38,592 nt of DNA from contig NZ_FCOL02000049.1 in the NCBI RefSeq assembly GCF_001544515.1, forward strand, positions 1 to 38,592. Direction: 5' to 3'. Position 1 is the first letter of the stretch; every line of letters begins with the position of its first letter. Shown piece by piece: positions 1 to 7,105 of this stretch. A model generated the notes under the pieces. The model saw nothing but the letters and a program-made list of their open reading frames with translations, did no database searches and was not told where the DNA came from. Made by a program: the position numbers and the translations under genes. Source of the stretch: Caballeronia terrestris (GTDB lineage: Bacteria; Pseudomonadota; Gammaproteobacteria; Burkholderiales; Burkholderiaceae).

Positions 1-1
1 G

Positions 2-103
2 CGCGAGATCAGGAATACGTCGCCGCCGCTTGAACTGATCCTGCCGAGATTGATGATGCTGGCCTCGCTCGTACTGCAAAGCATTCCAGGAGTTTCGTGT
101 TAA
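2..103 (+). CDS. possible 3' end of a gene entering from the left edge
   Basis: An open frame runs from the window edge to TAA at 101-103 and reads as a plausible hydrophobic C-terminus (about 33 residues, Leu/Met rich). The family is not recognisable. A bulged CCC-GAC/GTC-GGG hairpin followed by T's lies about 50 bases further on (near 157-177) and could end its transcript. The tract is short, so it could equally be chance. Confidence 0.22.
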   Translation, partial: REIRNTSPPLELILPRLMMLASLVLQSIPGVSC

Positions 104-419
104 GGATTCCGAATGGTTTCATGGCATCACATACCTTTTTCTAAAGATCGTGCCACTTCCCAGACTTTTTGTCGGGTTTTACGTCAACAGTGACGGATGC
201 AGACAGTAGCTATCGTACAGAATCCAATTGCGGCTTCCCCCGTTGAAGACGACGTCCGGGTAACAGATGGAGGCCTGCTTGACGAGCAATTGAGGCATGT
301 GTTTAAATCCGAGGGACATTCGGAATTGGGTCGACGCCCATGCCAACCTGCTTCCCGGGCAAGGTGGAACGCGAAAGCGAATGTGGCTCTTGACAGAGAA
401 ACCAAGCGGGTCAAGCGTC

Positions 420-447
420 GACCCTCCATTCTCGGAGGGTTTTTTGT
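420..447 (+). terminator. possible rho-independent terminator overlapping the DUF3293 start
   Basis: CCCTCC (423-428 region) and GGAGGG (434-439) form a 6-bp stem with a six-base loop, followed at once by TTTTTT. This is a good intrinsic terminator shape. The right arm also supplies the only Shine-Dalgarno-like sequence for the DUF3293 start, so the element might be a leader hairpin that hides the ribosome site rather than a simple terminator. Confidence 0.4.
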
Positions 448-872
448 TTTCCGACTCGAACATTTCCGGCGAGACGATCAAGGCGTATCTGGAGACGGAC
501 TACATCGTTCTCGACGCTGCATCGACGACGCTGAAAATCGGACAGACCAATCCCCATCTGGCTGCGCTGCACGGCACCTATGACACGCCATGCAGCGCCT
601 TCCTCACGGCGTGCAACCCTTTCAGCGAGAACTGCGGTGCCGAGGCCAACGCAGCGCGTACGGCGGCGCTGGCCGCGGACCTGAAGCGGCGTGGACTGGT
701 CACAATTGAAGCTATCGGCAAACATCCGTCGAACGGCTGACCCGGCGAAGCGAGTTTTCTCGTCCTTGGCCTTTCGCTCGAAGCAGCGAAGGCGATCGGC
801 ACGAAGTACGGTCAGAACGCGATTGTCTGGTCGGCAGTGGACGCCGTGCCCCGACTGATCCTCTTGCGGTAA
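444..872 (+). pseudogene. DUF3293-family protein gene with an in-frame TGA (nonsense)
   Basis: The frame gives a DUF3293-like protein of unknown function: an N-terminal ETIKAYLETDY segment, a central FLTACNPFSE motif (the family normally shows TAWNP), then Asn/Ala-rich and Leu-rich helices. It is cut by TGA at 738-740 and continues without a frame change to TAA at 870-872 with the family's typical end (FLVLGL, KYGQNAIVW, PRLILLR). At the stop the family usually has Trp before Pro-x-Glu, so a single TGG-to-TGA change explains it. A second family Trp (TAWNP) is read as Cys here. The start is taken as TTG at 444, just after GGAG at 434-437. The tract is probably a recent pseudogene; readthrough or a sequencing error are alternatives. 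Confidence 0.7.
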
Positions 873-946
873 CCTTCCTTTGTTGCACGTCGCGGATTTA
901 AAGCACAACTTGCAGCGCGACTCATAAATACTGCTAAAGCGTCGCC

Positions 947-2190
947 ATGCCTCTGCCCCGAAGGCCGGTGAACGTCGATTCAACGGGGATGGGAGAAACG
1001 CATGACGCAACCATTACTGGGCATTCTGTCTTCGCTGGCCCGGCGTTTGATGACGAGCCGATCCGCCTTACCGTCACCGGGGATCTCGACGAACAGGACG
1101 AGCCATTGGCGCATGCTATCGTCAGTGTCCGCTTTAGCTGACTGCGCAGTGCTATCGAAGCTTGAATATGTCTCGAAACAATGTACCCGATAAAAGGCCG
1201 CCCGATTTCATGCCGAATGATGCGCAACACAAAGCGGCAATCCGGCGCGGCCTCCCTTTTTCGGCACGGTGCTGTGGCGCGCTCGGCAAGCGAAGTCGCT
1301 CCCGCCGCCCGCGCTGGTTTATCGCGCCGGCGTGCCGGCGAGCCGTACCGTCGATGGTGATGGCGTGGTGGACAGCGATGTGTTGCTGACCGTCGAGCAC
1401 AATGGCCGAAGTACCGGGATCGTGAGCGACACCAACACAGGGTTCGGTATTGCGGCGAAGGTCGGCGACTACTGCATAGGCGAGAACGACGCCTTGACGC
1501 ACGTGCCGCATTTCCGCAGAGGGACGGGGCCGGAACCAAAGTGGATGGCATTCCGGCGCTTCATCAAGAAAAGCTCACGCCTGTCGATATCCATGTGGAG
1601 CGCTTGTATCGCGCTCCGCCCCGACTTTTTTCGATCATCGGCTGAATCCATGCAAGCGTACTTTTCAACAGCGTTTCCGCAAGACCTCTGGCGTATCGGG
1701 CTGACGCGTCCGAACAGAATTGTCGCGCAGGAAATCATGAAGGACGAGGCGGCTGTATTCTTCGGCGGTCCGGAGTAGGCGAACGTCGCGCAGGATCTGG
1801 CGGTAATCGCGCCGCGTCACCGTCTGGATTTCGTGCTGAGCGTGTTCATGATCACGCTGACCGATCAGTGCATCTTCACGCATCGACAAGATCTTTATCC
1901 GGAGTGGCGGGGGGGGACCGGGTATCCGAAGTTTGGCTGGTGTGGATTCGGCGCACATCAAGAGAACCCGTTCCACCTTCTCGGTGCGCCGGAGCGCGAA
2001 GGCCTGATCGACACGAATGAAGCGATCGAGCGGATGCCGGCGTTCGTCGACTTTATGATCTGCGAGACGAAGCGATACTTCAAAGCCTGCAGCTTCTGCC
2101 TGAGCGTCCGTGACTACGTGGAGTTCATCCGCCGCGATGGCGCTTTTTCGTTCGATGAAGGCGTCCTGGTTCAGCCTTCAGGCAGGCGTT
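947..2190 (+). pseudogene. eroded coding tract(s), family not recognised
   Basis: Several stretches show codon choice typical of real genes but do not join into one frame. A tract from 1269 (rich in Asp/Gly/Val around DGDGVVDSD) runs in one frame to about 1520. A second good stretch at about 1523-1632 (KVDGIPALHQEK, DIHVERLYRAPPRLF) lies in another frame and ends at a stop. A third, at about 1780-2180, follows an in-frame TAG at 1776-1778. For the last stretch the antisense translation is Ser/Arg rich, as expected for the shadow of a real plus-strand gene. A small frame at 947-1141 precedes them. I read this as one or more decayed plus-strand genes. I do not recognise the family. Confidence 0.4.
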
Positions 2191-2239
2191 CGAGCGAGCC
2201 GTGGAGGCAATGGACCGCTGAACGAGGCACAGAAACCGT

Positions 2240-2659
2240 TCAGTCCTGCAAGCCGATGTCGATTCCGGTCGTCCAGAACGTCCGCGCATCGTCGCCGGAC
2301 GGATGATGGCGGCACAGGCTCCGGCGCGCCGCAGGCACCACGCGCAGCGCCGCTTCGATGGAAGATGCAAGTAACGCCTCCAAGCGGCGGTACTCACTGA
2401 CAGTGACCGGTGCCATCATCCAGTTCTGCGTGTCGTCGCCGTGCGCCCAGTCGATGTTCTCGGTGAACACCGAAACGAATCTGCGCGTGCAGTGCTGGCA
2501 CTCCAGACCGCGGACGTTGAAGTGGGATTCGTAGATCCACATGGCGCGTTCGCGCAGATCGCTTCGCGCCTTCCATGCGGCCTCGGCGGATTCGGGCCAG
2601 CATCGCTCGCAACCGGTCAGCAATGACGTTTCTTGTGTTCTTTCTGCGTTCATTCGCAT
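2240..2659 (-). CDS. hypothetical protein with a Cys-rich zinc-binding-like motif
   Basis: A 139-residue protein taking ATG at 2659; an alternative ATG lies two codons in, at 2653. It carries two CxxC pairs, one near the N-terminus (TGCERCWPE) and one after a Trp/Tyr-rich helix (ECQHC), which suggests one zinc-ribbon-like fold. The middle (FTENIDWAHGDD, NWMMAPV) is acidic and aromatic. It is not a family I can name. It is the last gene of a leftward group, about 70 bases downstream of the ADP-ribosylglycohydrolase gene stop, and has no obvious ribosome site of its own, so translation may depend on the upstream gene. Confidence 0.6.
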   Translation of the reverse strand: MRMNAERTQETSLLTGCERCWPESAEAAWKARSDLRERAMWIYESHFNVRGLECQHCTRRFVSVFTENIDWAHGDDTQNWMMAPVTVSEYRRLEALLASSIEAALRVVPAARRSLCRHHPSGDDARTFWTTGIDIGLQD

Positions 2660-2726
2660 GCACCCGGTCGGGGTTTGAGTGTCGAAGCCTTCGACGCTCA
2701 CGTGAGGCGTGGGCATCGACCTCAGT

Positions 2727-3635
2727 TTATTGTTTATGCGGACCGGCGGCCAGTGCATTCGCGAGGCTGCGGATGTCCTCCCGCATCACCAGCACGTCGA
2801 GCCAGCGCCGGGGAATGCCGCCGACACCGTAATGCGCGCCCGCAATCTGACCGCAGATTGCAGCGGTCGTGTCGGCATCCTGTCCGAGATTGGCCGCCCG
2901 AAGAATGGCCTCTTCGAATGTTGATGTGGATGCGAAACACCACAGCGCAGCTTCGAGACTGTCGATCACATAACCGGAGCTGCGGATATCGTCTTCGTCC
3001 TTGCGAAAGTACGAGCCGTCCGCGATGGTCCTGACGCTCGCACATACGTCAACGGGAAGATGCGGCCCGCTCAGGACCTCTTCCTTTGACGCTCCGCCGA
3101 ACGCACTGACCAGCATGGCGGCGAACAGGCGGGTTGCATCGACGCATTCTTGCGCGCCGTGCGGGAGCCGCGAACTGAGGGCGGATTTTTGAACGGCCGT
3201 GGCTGCATCCGCATGAAAAAACATCGGGACCGGCGCCAGACGCATGATGCAGCCATTGCCGGCGGAATAGCGGTCTTCTGCGCCCGAATAGACGTCGCCC
3301 GTGTCCTTGTAGCGGTGAAGCGCGTCGCTGACTGTGCCGCCGATGTCGAAGCAGGAGCCGTTGCTGCTCAGATAGCCCTTGTCCATCCAGCGGCAGAAGC
3401 GGTTCATGATGTCACGCGCATCAAAGCAGCGATGTTCGACGAGACTCGTGGCGATGCAAAGCGCCATCGATGTGTCGTCGGTCCATTCACCGCGCCTCAA
3501 TCCGAATGGGCCGCCGCCCACCATGTCGGTGACGGGCTTGAAACTGCCGCGCGGCTTGAATTCGACCGTCGTTCCGACGGCGTCGCCGCAGGCGAGTCCC
3601 AGAAGACAGCCTTCGAATCTTTCCAGTTGGTTCAT
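2727..3635 (-). CDS. ADP-ribosylglycohydrolase family protein (DraG-like)
   Basis: Predicted to hydrolyse the N- or O-glycosidic bond of ADP-ribosylated proteins or small ADP-ribose conjugates in the cytosol. The 302-residue length fits the family. The N-terminal GCLLGLACGDAVG with following Glu, the WTDDTSMAL motif near residue 55 (metal-binding Thr-Asp-Asp) and the C-terminal AANLGQDADTTAA (second metal cluster) are all present, so both magnesium sites look intact. Start taken as ATG at 3635 after a GGGG ribosome site; a TTG two codons upstream is possible. It follows the YbjN-like gene and shares the divergent promoter region with the NrtR-like regulator, which suggests ADP-ribose-responsive expression. 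The physiological substrate is unknown. Confidence 0.9.
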   Translation of the reverse strand: MNQLERFEGCLLGLACGDAVGTTVEFKPRGSFKPVTDMVGGGPFGLRRGEWTDDTSMALCIATSLVEHRCFDARDIMNRFCRWMDKGYLSSNGSCFDIGGTVSDALHRYKDTGDVYSGAEDRYSAGNGCIMRLAPVPMFFHADAATAVQKSALSSRLPHGAQECVDATRLFAAMLVSAFGGASKEEVLSGPHLPVDVCASVRTIADGSYFRKDEDDIRSSGYVIDSLEAALWCFASTSTFEEAILRAANLGQDADTTAAICGQIAGAHYGVGGIPRRWLDVLVMREDIRSLANALAAGPHKQ

Positions 3636-3723
3636 TGTCAACCCCGTAGTCGTCTGAGATGCATTGTTCTTGTTCTTGTGATGCCCGCCCGTCGCGGACG
3701 CGGTTCTTTTTCGTTTCGACGCT

Positions 3724-4257
3724 TCAATTCAGCAGGCCTGCGCTCTCGGTAATTTGCACGGACCTGTCGTCCGGATCGATCTCCTCTTCGTCGCGGGTCT
3801 GAGCCGCGTTCGGGCCGAGAAGAATCAGCCCCTCGTCGTTTTTTTCGCGGACTACGAAGTCGAGCATGGAAGCAAAGCGATGCAGCACTGCCATGAAATT
3901 TCCCGCGATCAGCCCATAGCCAAAAGGAAGCGGATAGTCGACAACGAGATCGTTGTCGTCGTCGATCCAGAACGACGCCATGAAAACCTGCGAATTGAGG
4001 CTGTGCTCCAGCTCGTGCTTCTGCTCACCGGACGCGTGTAGCGCGACGGGAAAATACGTGGTGAAGCGGATGAATTTCTTGTTCTCGTCAGCCGTCACCT
4101 GATAGGCGAGACCGGACTCCGTGTGCAAGATGATCCTGGCTGCGTTTGCGTCGTGAACGACTCCCGAATCCGCGATATGCGCGGCCAGCGCATCCAGCGA
4201 AATGTCGTCTTCGTTCCAGATTTTCTTCAAGAAATCCCCCGATTCGAGTCGTTTCAT
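3724..4257 (-). CDS. YbjN-like domain protein
   Basis: A 177-residue acidic protein with no signal peptide or membrane segment. An alternating beta/alpha pattern (AYQVTADENKKFIRFTTYF, then a long helix, then MASFWIDDDNDLVVDYPLPF) resembles the YbjN / type III chaperone-like fold, which often assists or senses other proteins. The C-terminal 25 residues are an Asp/Glu-rich tail, probably disordered. First gene of the leftward group, 89 bases upstream of the ADP-ribosylglycohydrolase gene and divergent from the NrtR-like regulator (95 bases between starts). Function in this context is unknown; the fold call is from sequence pattern only. Confidence 0.65.
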   Translation of the reverse strand: MKRLESGDFLKKIWNEDDISLDALAAHIADSGVVHDANAARIILHTESGLAYQVTADENKKFIRFTTYFPVALHASGEQKHELEHSLNSQVFMASFWIDDDNDLVVDYPLPFGYGLIAGNFMAVLHRFASMLDFVVREKNDEGLILLGPNAAQTRDEEEIDPDDRSVQITESAGLLN

Positions 4258-4288
4258 AGAAGCGCAGACAGTCTTCGCATGCGCTTCC

Positions 4289-4349
4289 TACTTAGTTGCA
4301 TTACACTACTTAGCATCCTATTACCGCATAGTGACAGATTGCAACTAAG
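4289..4349. promoter_or_regulatory. candidate operator: 10-bp inverted repeat and TACTTAG direct repeats between divergent genes
   Basis: CTTAGTTGCA at 4291-4300 is matched exactly by TGCAACTAAG at 4340-4349, with 39 bases between. TACTTAG occurs at 4289-4295 and again 18 bases on at 4307-4313. All lie in the 95-base gap between the divergent YbjN-like and NrtR-like starts, and the right arm ends three bases before the regulator's ATG. The placement suits autorepression plus control of the leftward ADP-ribosylglycohydrolase operon. The DNA is markedly A/T-richer than its surroundings. Confidence 0.6.
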
Positions 4350-4352
4350 CAG

Positions 4353-5006
4353 ATGAAGAAACTTTTTCCGTTGGTCACCACCGACATCGCCCTGTTTACG
4401 ATCCAGGACCGCAGTCTGCGCGTGCTGATGGTCCGGCGCGCCAATGAGCCGGAATTTGGAAAGTGGGCTTTGCCGGGCGGCATATTGAATCCCGGAGACG
4501 ACGCCCATCTCGACGCGACGGCGCAGCGTGTTCTGTCGGGCAAAACGGGCGTCGATGTGCCGTTTTTGAAGCAGGTCGCCACCTTCAGCGGCGCGGCACG
4601 CGACCCGCGCGGATGGTCACTTAGCGTGCTCTATTACGCATTGCTGCCGAGCGATCAGGTCCATGCCGTCGCTGGCCGCGCGACCGATGCGATCGAGTGG
4701 CGCGACGCTTATGCGCCGGGTTCAGGTCTTGCATTCGATCATGCCGACTTGGTCGACGCCGCGCTGGCCATGTTGCGCGACAAGGTGTCTCGCGCCGCTT
4801 TGCCATTGCATCTGATGCCGGCCCGTTTCACGCTGACCGAGTTGCAGCAGACGTGCGAATCCATTCTCGGCCGTCCGCTAGACAAAAGCGTGTTTCGTCG
4901 CCGGTTGAAGGACGAGTTATGCATTGAGCAACTACCCGGGGAGTTTGTGTACGGCGCGCAACGGCCCGCGCAGTTGTATCGTGCGGTGAACGGATTTCGC
5001 TTTTGA
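4353..5006 (+). CDS. NrtR-like Nudix-domain transcriptional regulator
   Basis: A 217-residue protein with an N-terminal Nudix domain (about residues 5-140) and a C-terminal winged-helix part (about 150-217). The Nudix box is degenerate: the GGxxxxxE start is seen (LPGGILNPGDDAHLDATAQRVL), but the usual REExxEE helix lacks its catalytic glutamates, as in ADP-ribose-sensing NrtR repressors that bind rather than cleave ligand. The C-terminal part (PARFTLTELQQTCESILGRPLDKSVFRRRL) matches the NrtR helix-turn-helix style. NrtR proteins repress NAD-salvage genes and release DNA on binding ADP-ribose or related nucleotides. Gene order with ADP-ribosylglycohydrolase and sirtuins fits that ligand. It is probably the local regulator acting on the repeat at 4289-4349. 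Confidence 0.8.
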   Translation: MKKLFPLVTTDIALFTIQDRSLRVLMVRRANEPEFGKWALPGGILNPGDDAHLDATAQRVLSGKTGVDVPFLKQVATFSGAARDPRGWSLSVLYYALLPSDQVHAVAGRATDAIEWRDAYAPGSGLAFDHADLVDAALAMLRDKVSRAALPLHLMPARFTLTELQQTCESILGRPLDKSVFRRRLKDELCIEQLPGEFVYGAQRPAQLYRAVNGFRF

Positions 5007-5030
5007 TCGATTGACTCAAGGTTCTCGGTG

Positions 5031-5070
5031 GGACGCGCCGCTTGAATGAGTTCGGCGGTCCGCTTTTTTT
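5031..5070 (+). terminator. intrinsic terminator after the NrtR-like gene
   Basis: A bulged stem (GGA...CCGC with GCGGTCC) is followed by CGC and seven T's at 5064-5070. It lies between the convergent ends of the regulator and the leftward gene that stops at 5070-5072, so the U-run abuts that gene's stop codon. Confidence 0.5.
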
Positions 5071-5618
5071 CAGCCTGCGCAAGTGTTCGCAACAAGTTTC
5101 GCGTCATCATTCCCGGACAGGGAGCAGTAGACGTCTAACTCTGTGACCACTTGCGGGGCAGACCGGGCAACGAGGTCCATTTGGCTCCGCCACTCGGGCA
5201 CATCGGTGCCGTCGGAACTGATGCCCAGGCCTTTTTCCCAGTAGGACAGGTACGCCTCGCCTCGGTTGGCGGCGTAGTAGTTGCCGTTCCCAGCGGCGCA
5301 ATCGAGTGCGTACTCCCAGTTGTTCTCACGCATGCAGACACCGTGCTCAGGATGCGGCACCTGTCCCAGTCCGATTAAGTATTCCGCGCTCTTTGCGTCC
5401 AATGGGCGAAACACTGCCACTCGTAAGCGCCTGTCGCCTCGGGCGGTGATCGCAGCGATCAGCGAGGTGCCTCGCTGGATGGTGATGAGCTCGGCGCTGA
5501 GATTGACTCGGCCGACCTCGAGCCACCAATGGCTGCCACTGGCTGAAATCACCTCGCAAGGGTCATCGGGCGCCAGCAGCTCGCGATTCAATGCATCGCG
5601 GGCTCGAGTTGCTGCCAC
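5070..5618 (-). CDS. hypothetical protein
   Basis: A 182-residue protein, apparently soluble, with no signal peptide. It opens with basic residues, then a beta-rich half (SHWWLEVGRVNLSAELITIQRG) and a second half with several Cys, Trp and Tyr residues (MRENNWEYALDCAAGNGNYYAANRGEAYLSYWEKG). The GTG start at 5618 lies inside the end of the upstream gene (31-base overlap), implying coupled translation; a start further inside is possible. Small paired leftward genes like these are often toxin-immunity or secretion-accessory genes, but nothing in the sequence proves that. Not recognised. Confidence 0.6.
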   Translation of the reverse strand: MAATRARDALNRELLAPDDPCEVISASGSHWWLEVGRVNLSAELITIQRGTSLIAAITARGDRRLRVAVFRPLDAKSAEYLIGLGQVPHPEHGVCMRENNWEYALDCAAGNGNYYAANRGEAYLSYWEKGLGISSDGTDVPEWRSQMDLVARSAPQVVTELDVYCSLSGNDDAKLVANTCAG

Positions 5619-5818
5619 TGCGCTTCTCCATCCCGACTCTGCTGTTGCAGCCCGCGCAACATCTCGGCTAGCGGCAGGTCCCCGCCGTCAAGCAGGGCCT
5701 CCTTTAAGCAGGGTGCAGGGACGCGGTACGGGATGTCCGGTAACCGGTATCGCTCCAGCGTCCCCGGCTTGAGTTTAAGCTTTACGAAAACAGTGCTCGT
5801 TGAAGTCATCTTTTGCAT
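5588..5818 (-). CDS. small hypothetical protein
   Basis: A 76-residue protein starting at ATG 5818, or at a second ATG three codons on (5809). It has a short beta strand (TSTVFVKLKLKPGT), a proline-rich middle (LPDIPYRVPAPC) and a helix rich in Gln and Glu. No membrane segment or known motif. It overlaps the following 182-residue gene by 31 bases, so the two are almost certainly co-transcribed and probably act together. Function unknown. Confidence 0.5.
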   Translation of the reverse strand: MQKMTSTSTVFVKLKLKPGTLERYRLPDIPYRVPAPCLKEALLDGGDLPLAEMLRGLQQQSRDGEAQWQQLEPAMH

Positions 5819-6140
5819 GGCAAGGGTTCTCGCGCAGTTGCCAGTTTTTCAGCTTAAAGCTGCCGTAGGCGCTGCCGCGCGGCCGTCAGCGGCTCGGCCC
5901 GATGCTATGTTGACAGTTCAGGCGATTTTCGTGAAGGCTTCGTGGATGAAGCGAGTCGCTCGAAGCGGATGCAGCTTGCGTCACGACGATCCGTCAGGGC
6001 TGGACGCGCAAATGCTTTCGGCCGCAGTTTCTGTGTTTTCTCCATGTCGGTCCCGGATCTACGAGGGACGGGACCTGTCCTCTAAGGGCGATATCGTTCG
6101 AGACCTTCAGATACGTCGCACGACTCTCACCGAGGCCAAC
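5819..6140. other. gene-poor interval between divergent genes
   Basis: This 322-base gap separates the leftward small-gene pair from the first sirtuin gene. The plus strand is open through it, but the translation (Arg/Ser/Ala rich, no domain pattern) does not look coding. A TTGACA at 5910-5915 is the only promoter-like hexamer noticed and has no clear -10 partner. I see nothing else in it. Confidence 0.5.
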
Positions 6141-6983
6141 ATGGATTACGCCAAAAATCTGAATCGAGATCACGGGATCGCGCGCGCCGCGCAACTCATC
6201 CGCGCGGCGGACGCCATCGTCATCGCCGCAGGCGCGGGAATGAGCGTCGATTCCGGGTTGCCGGCGTTTCGCGGCTCGGGCGGTCTATGGACCACGCTCA
6301 TGCCCGCTGGTATGAGCGAACGTCAGCTTGGCTCGTTGACTCAGGGAGACTGCTTCACCAAGCAGCCCTCGCAGGCCTGGACGTTTTATGGCCGCGCACT
6401 CGACGTCTGCCGGCATAGCGTGCCGCACGACGGCTACCAGCTAATTCGCGAATGGGCGTCGACCAAGCGCCACGGCGTTTTCGTCTACACGAGCAACGTG
6501 GACGGCCACTTCCAGGCGGCGGGCTTTTCCGAAGACCGGATCGTCGAATGCCATGGGACGATTCATACGCTCCAGTGCGCAACGCCCTGTTCGGACCGGC
6601 TTTGGCCAGCGGGCGCATCGAACAGCGGCGCCTCGGAGCCGCCCAGCTGTCCGAACTGCGGCGGACTTGCGCGTCCAAACTTCCTCTTGTTTGCGGACGA
6701 CGCCTGGATTCCAGCGCGCACCGCAAGACAGCAGGCGCATCTGCACGACTGGGCCGCCGCGATCGAACGCGCGGTTGTCGTTGAGATCGGCGCAGGGCAG
6801 GCGGTCCCGAGTATCCGCCTCTTTGCAGAGACGTTTGGCGCGCCGCTGATTCGCATCAATCTCGACGATGAACACGTTGGCCATGACACGGCGATCGGCC
6901 TCCGCGGCAGCGCACTCGCGGTGTTGAAGGAGATCAATGCGGCCTTGCTGAAGGATGCACCGCTCGTTGATACGTCACGCTGA
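6141..6983 (+). CDS. Sir2-family NAD-dependent deacylase/ADP-ribosyltransferase-like protein (sirtuin 1)
   Basis: A 280-residue sirtuin using NAD+ to deacylate, or possibly ADP-ribosylate, an unknown target. NAD-binding motif AAGAGMSVDSGLPAFRG is at residues 29-45 and TSNVDG near 116-121. Catalytic His138 lies in ECHGTIH, and a zinc site is offered by Cys146, Cys150, Cys170 and Cys173. Canonical sirtuins have Gln before the Asn in T-Q-N-[IV]-D; here it is Ser. The segment after the zinc site reads ARPNFLLFADDAW rather than the usual RPxVVxFGE. ATG 6141 was chosen because it follows GAGG by five bases and homology begins just after it; the longer upstream frame looks non-coding. It is paired with a second sirtuin 1.8 kb downstream. 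Confidence 0.9.
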   Translation: MDYAKNLNRDHGIARAAQLIRAADAIVIAAGAGMSVDSGLPAFRGSGGLWTTLMPAGMSERQLGSLTQGDCFTKQPSQAWTFYGRALDVCRHSVPHDGYQLIREWASTKRHGVFVYTSNVDGHFQAAGFSEDRIVECHGTIHTLQCATPCSDRLWPAGASNSGASEPPSCPNCGGLARPNFLLFADDAWIPARTARQQAHLHDWAAAIERAVVVEIGAGQAVPSIRLFAETFGAPLIRINLDDEHVGHDTAIGLRGSALAVLKEINAALLKDAPLVDTSR

Positions 6984-7105
6984 AAGATTGCGTCCGCCGA
7001 ATCACCATACTTTTCTACTCAAGCCCGGTCGCTTCTGTGCCTGTGACTGGTCGCGTATTAGTCGGTATATTTCCCATTCCCACTGCCGTCCAACCCAACA
7101 AGAAC

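Noticed and set aside
1665..1976. 103-codon minus-strand frame with plausible codon use
   Set aside because: It competes with plus-strand coding-like tracts, has no recognisable family and no ribosome site; plus strand preferred but not certain.
5733..6140. N-terminal extension of the first sirtuin frame
   Set aside because: The extra 136 codons look non-coding and sirtuin homology begins just after ATG 6141, which has its own ribosome site.
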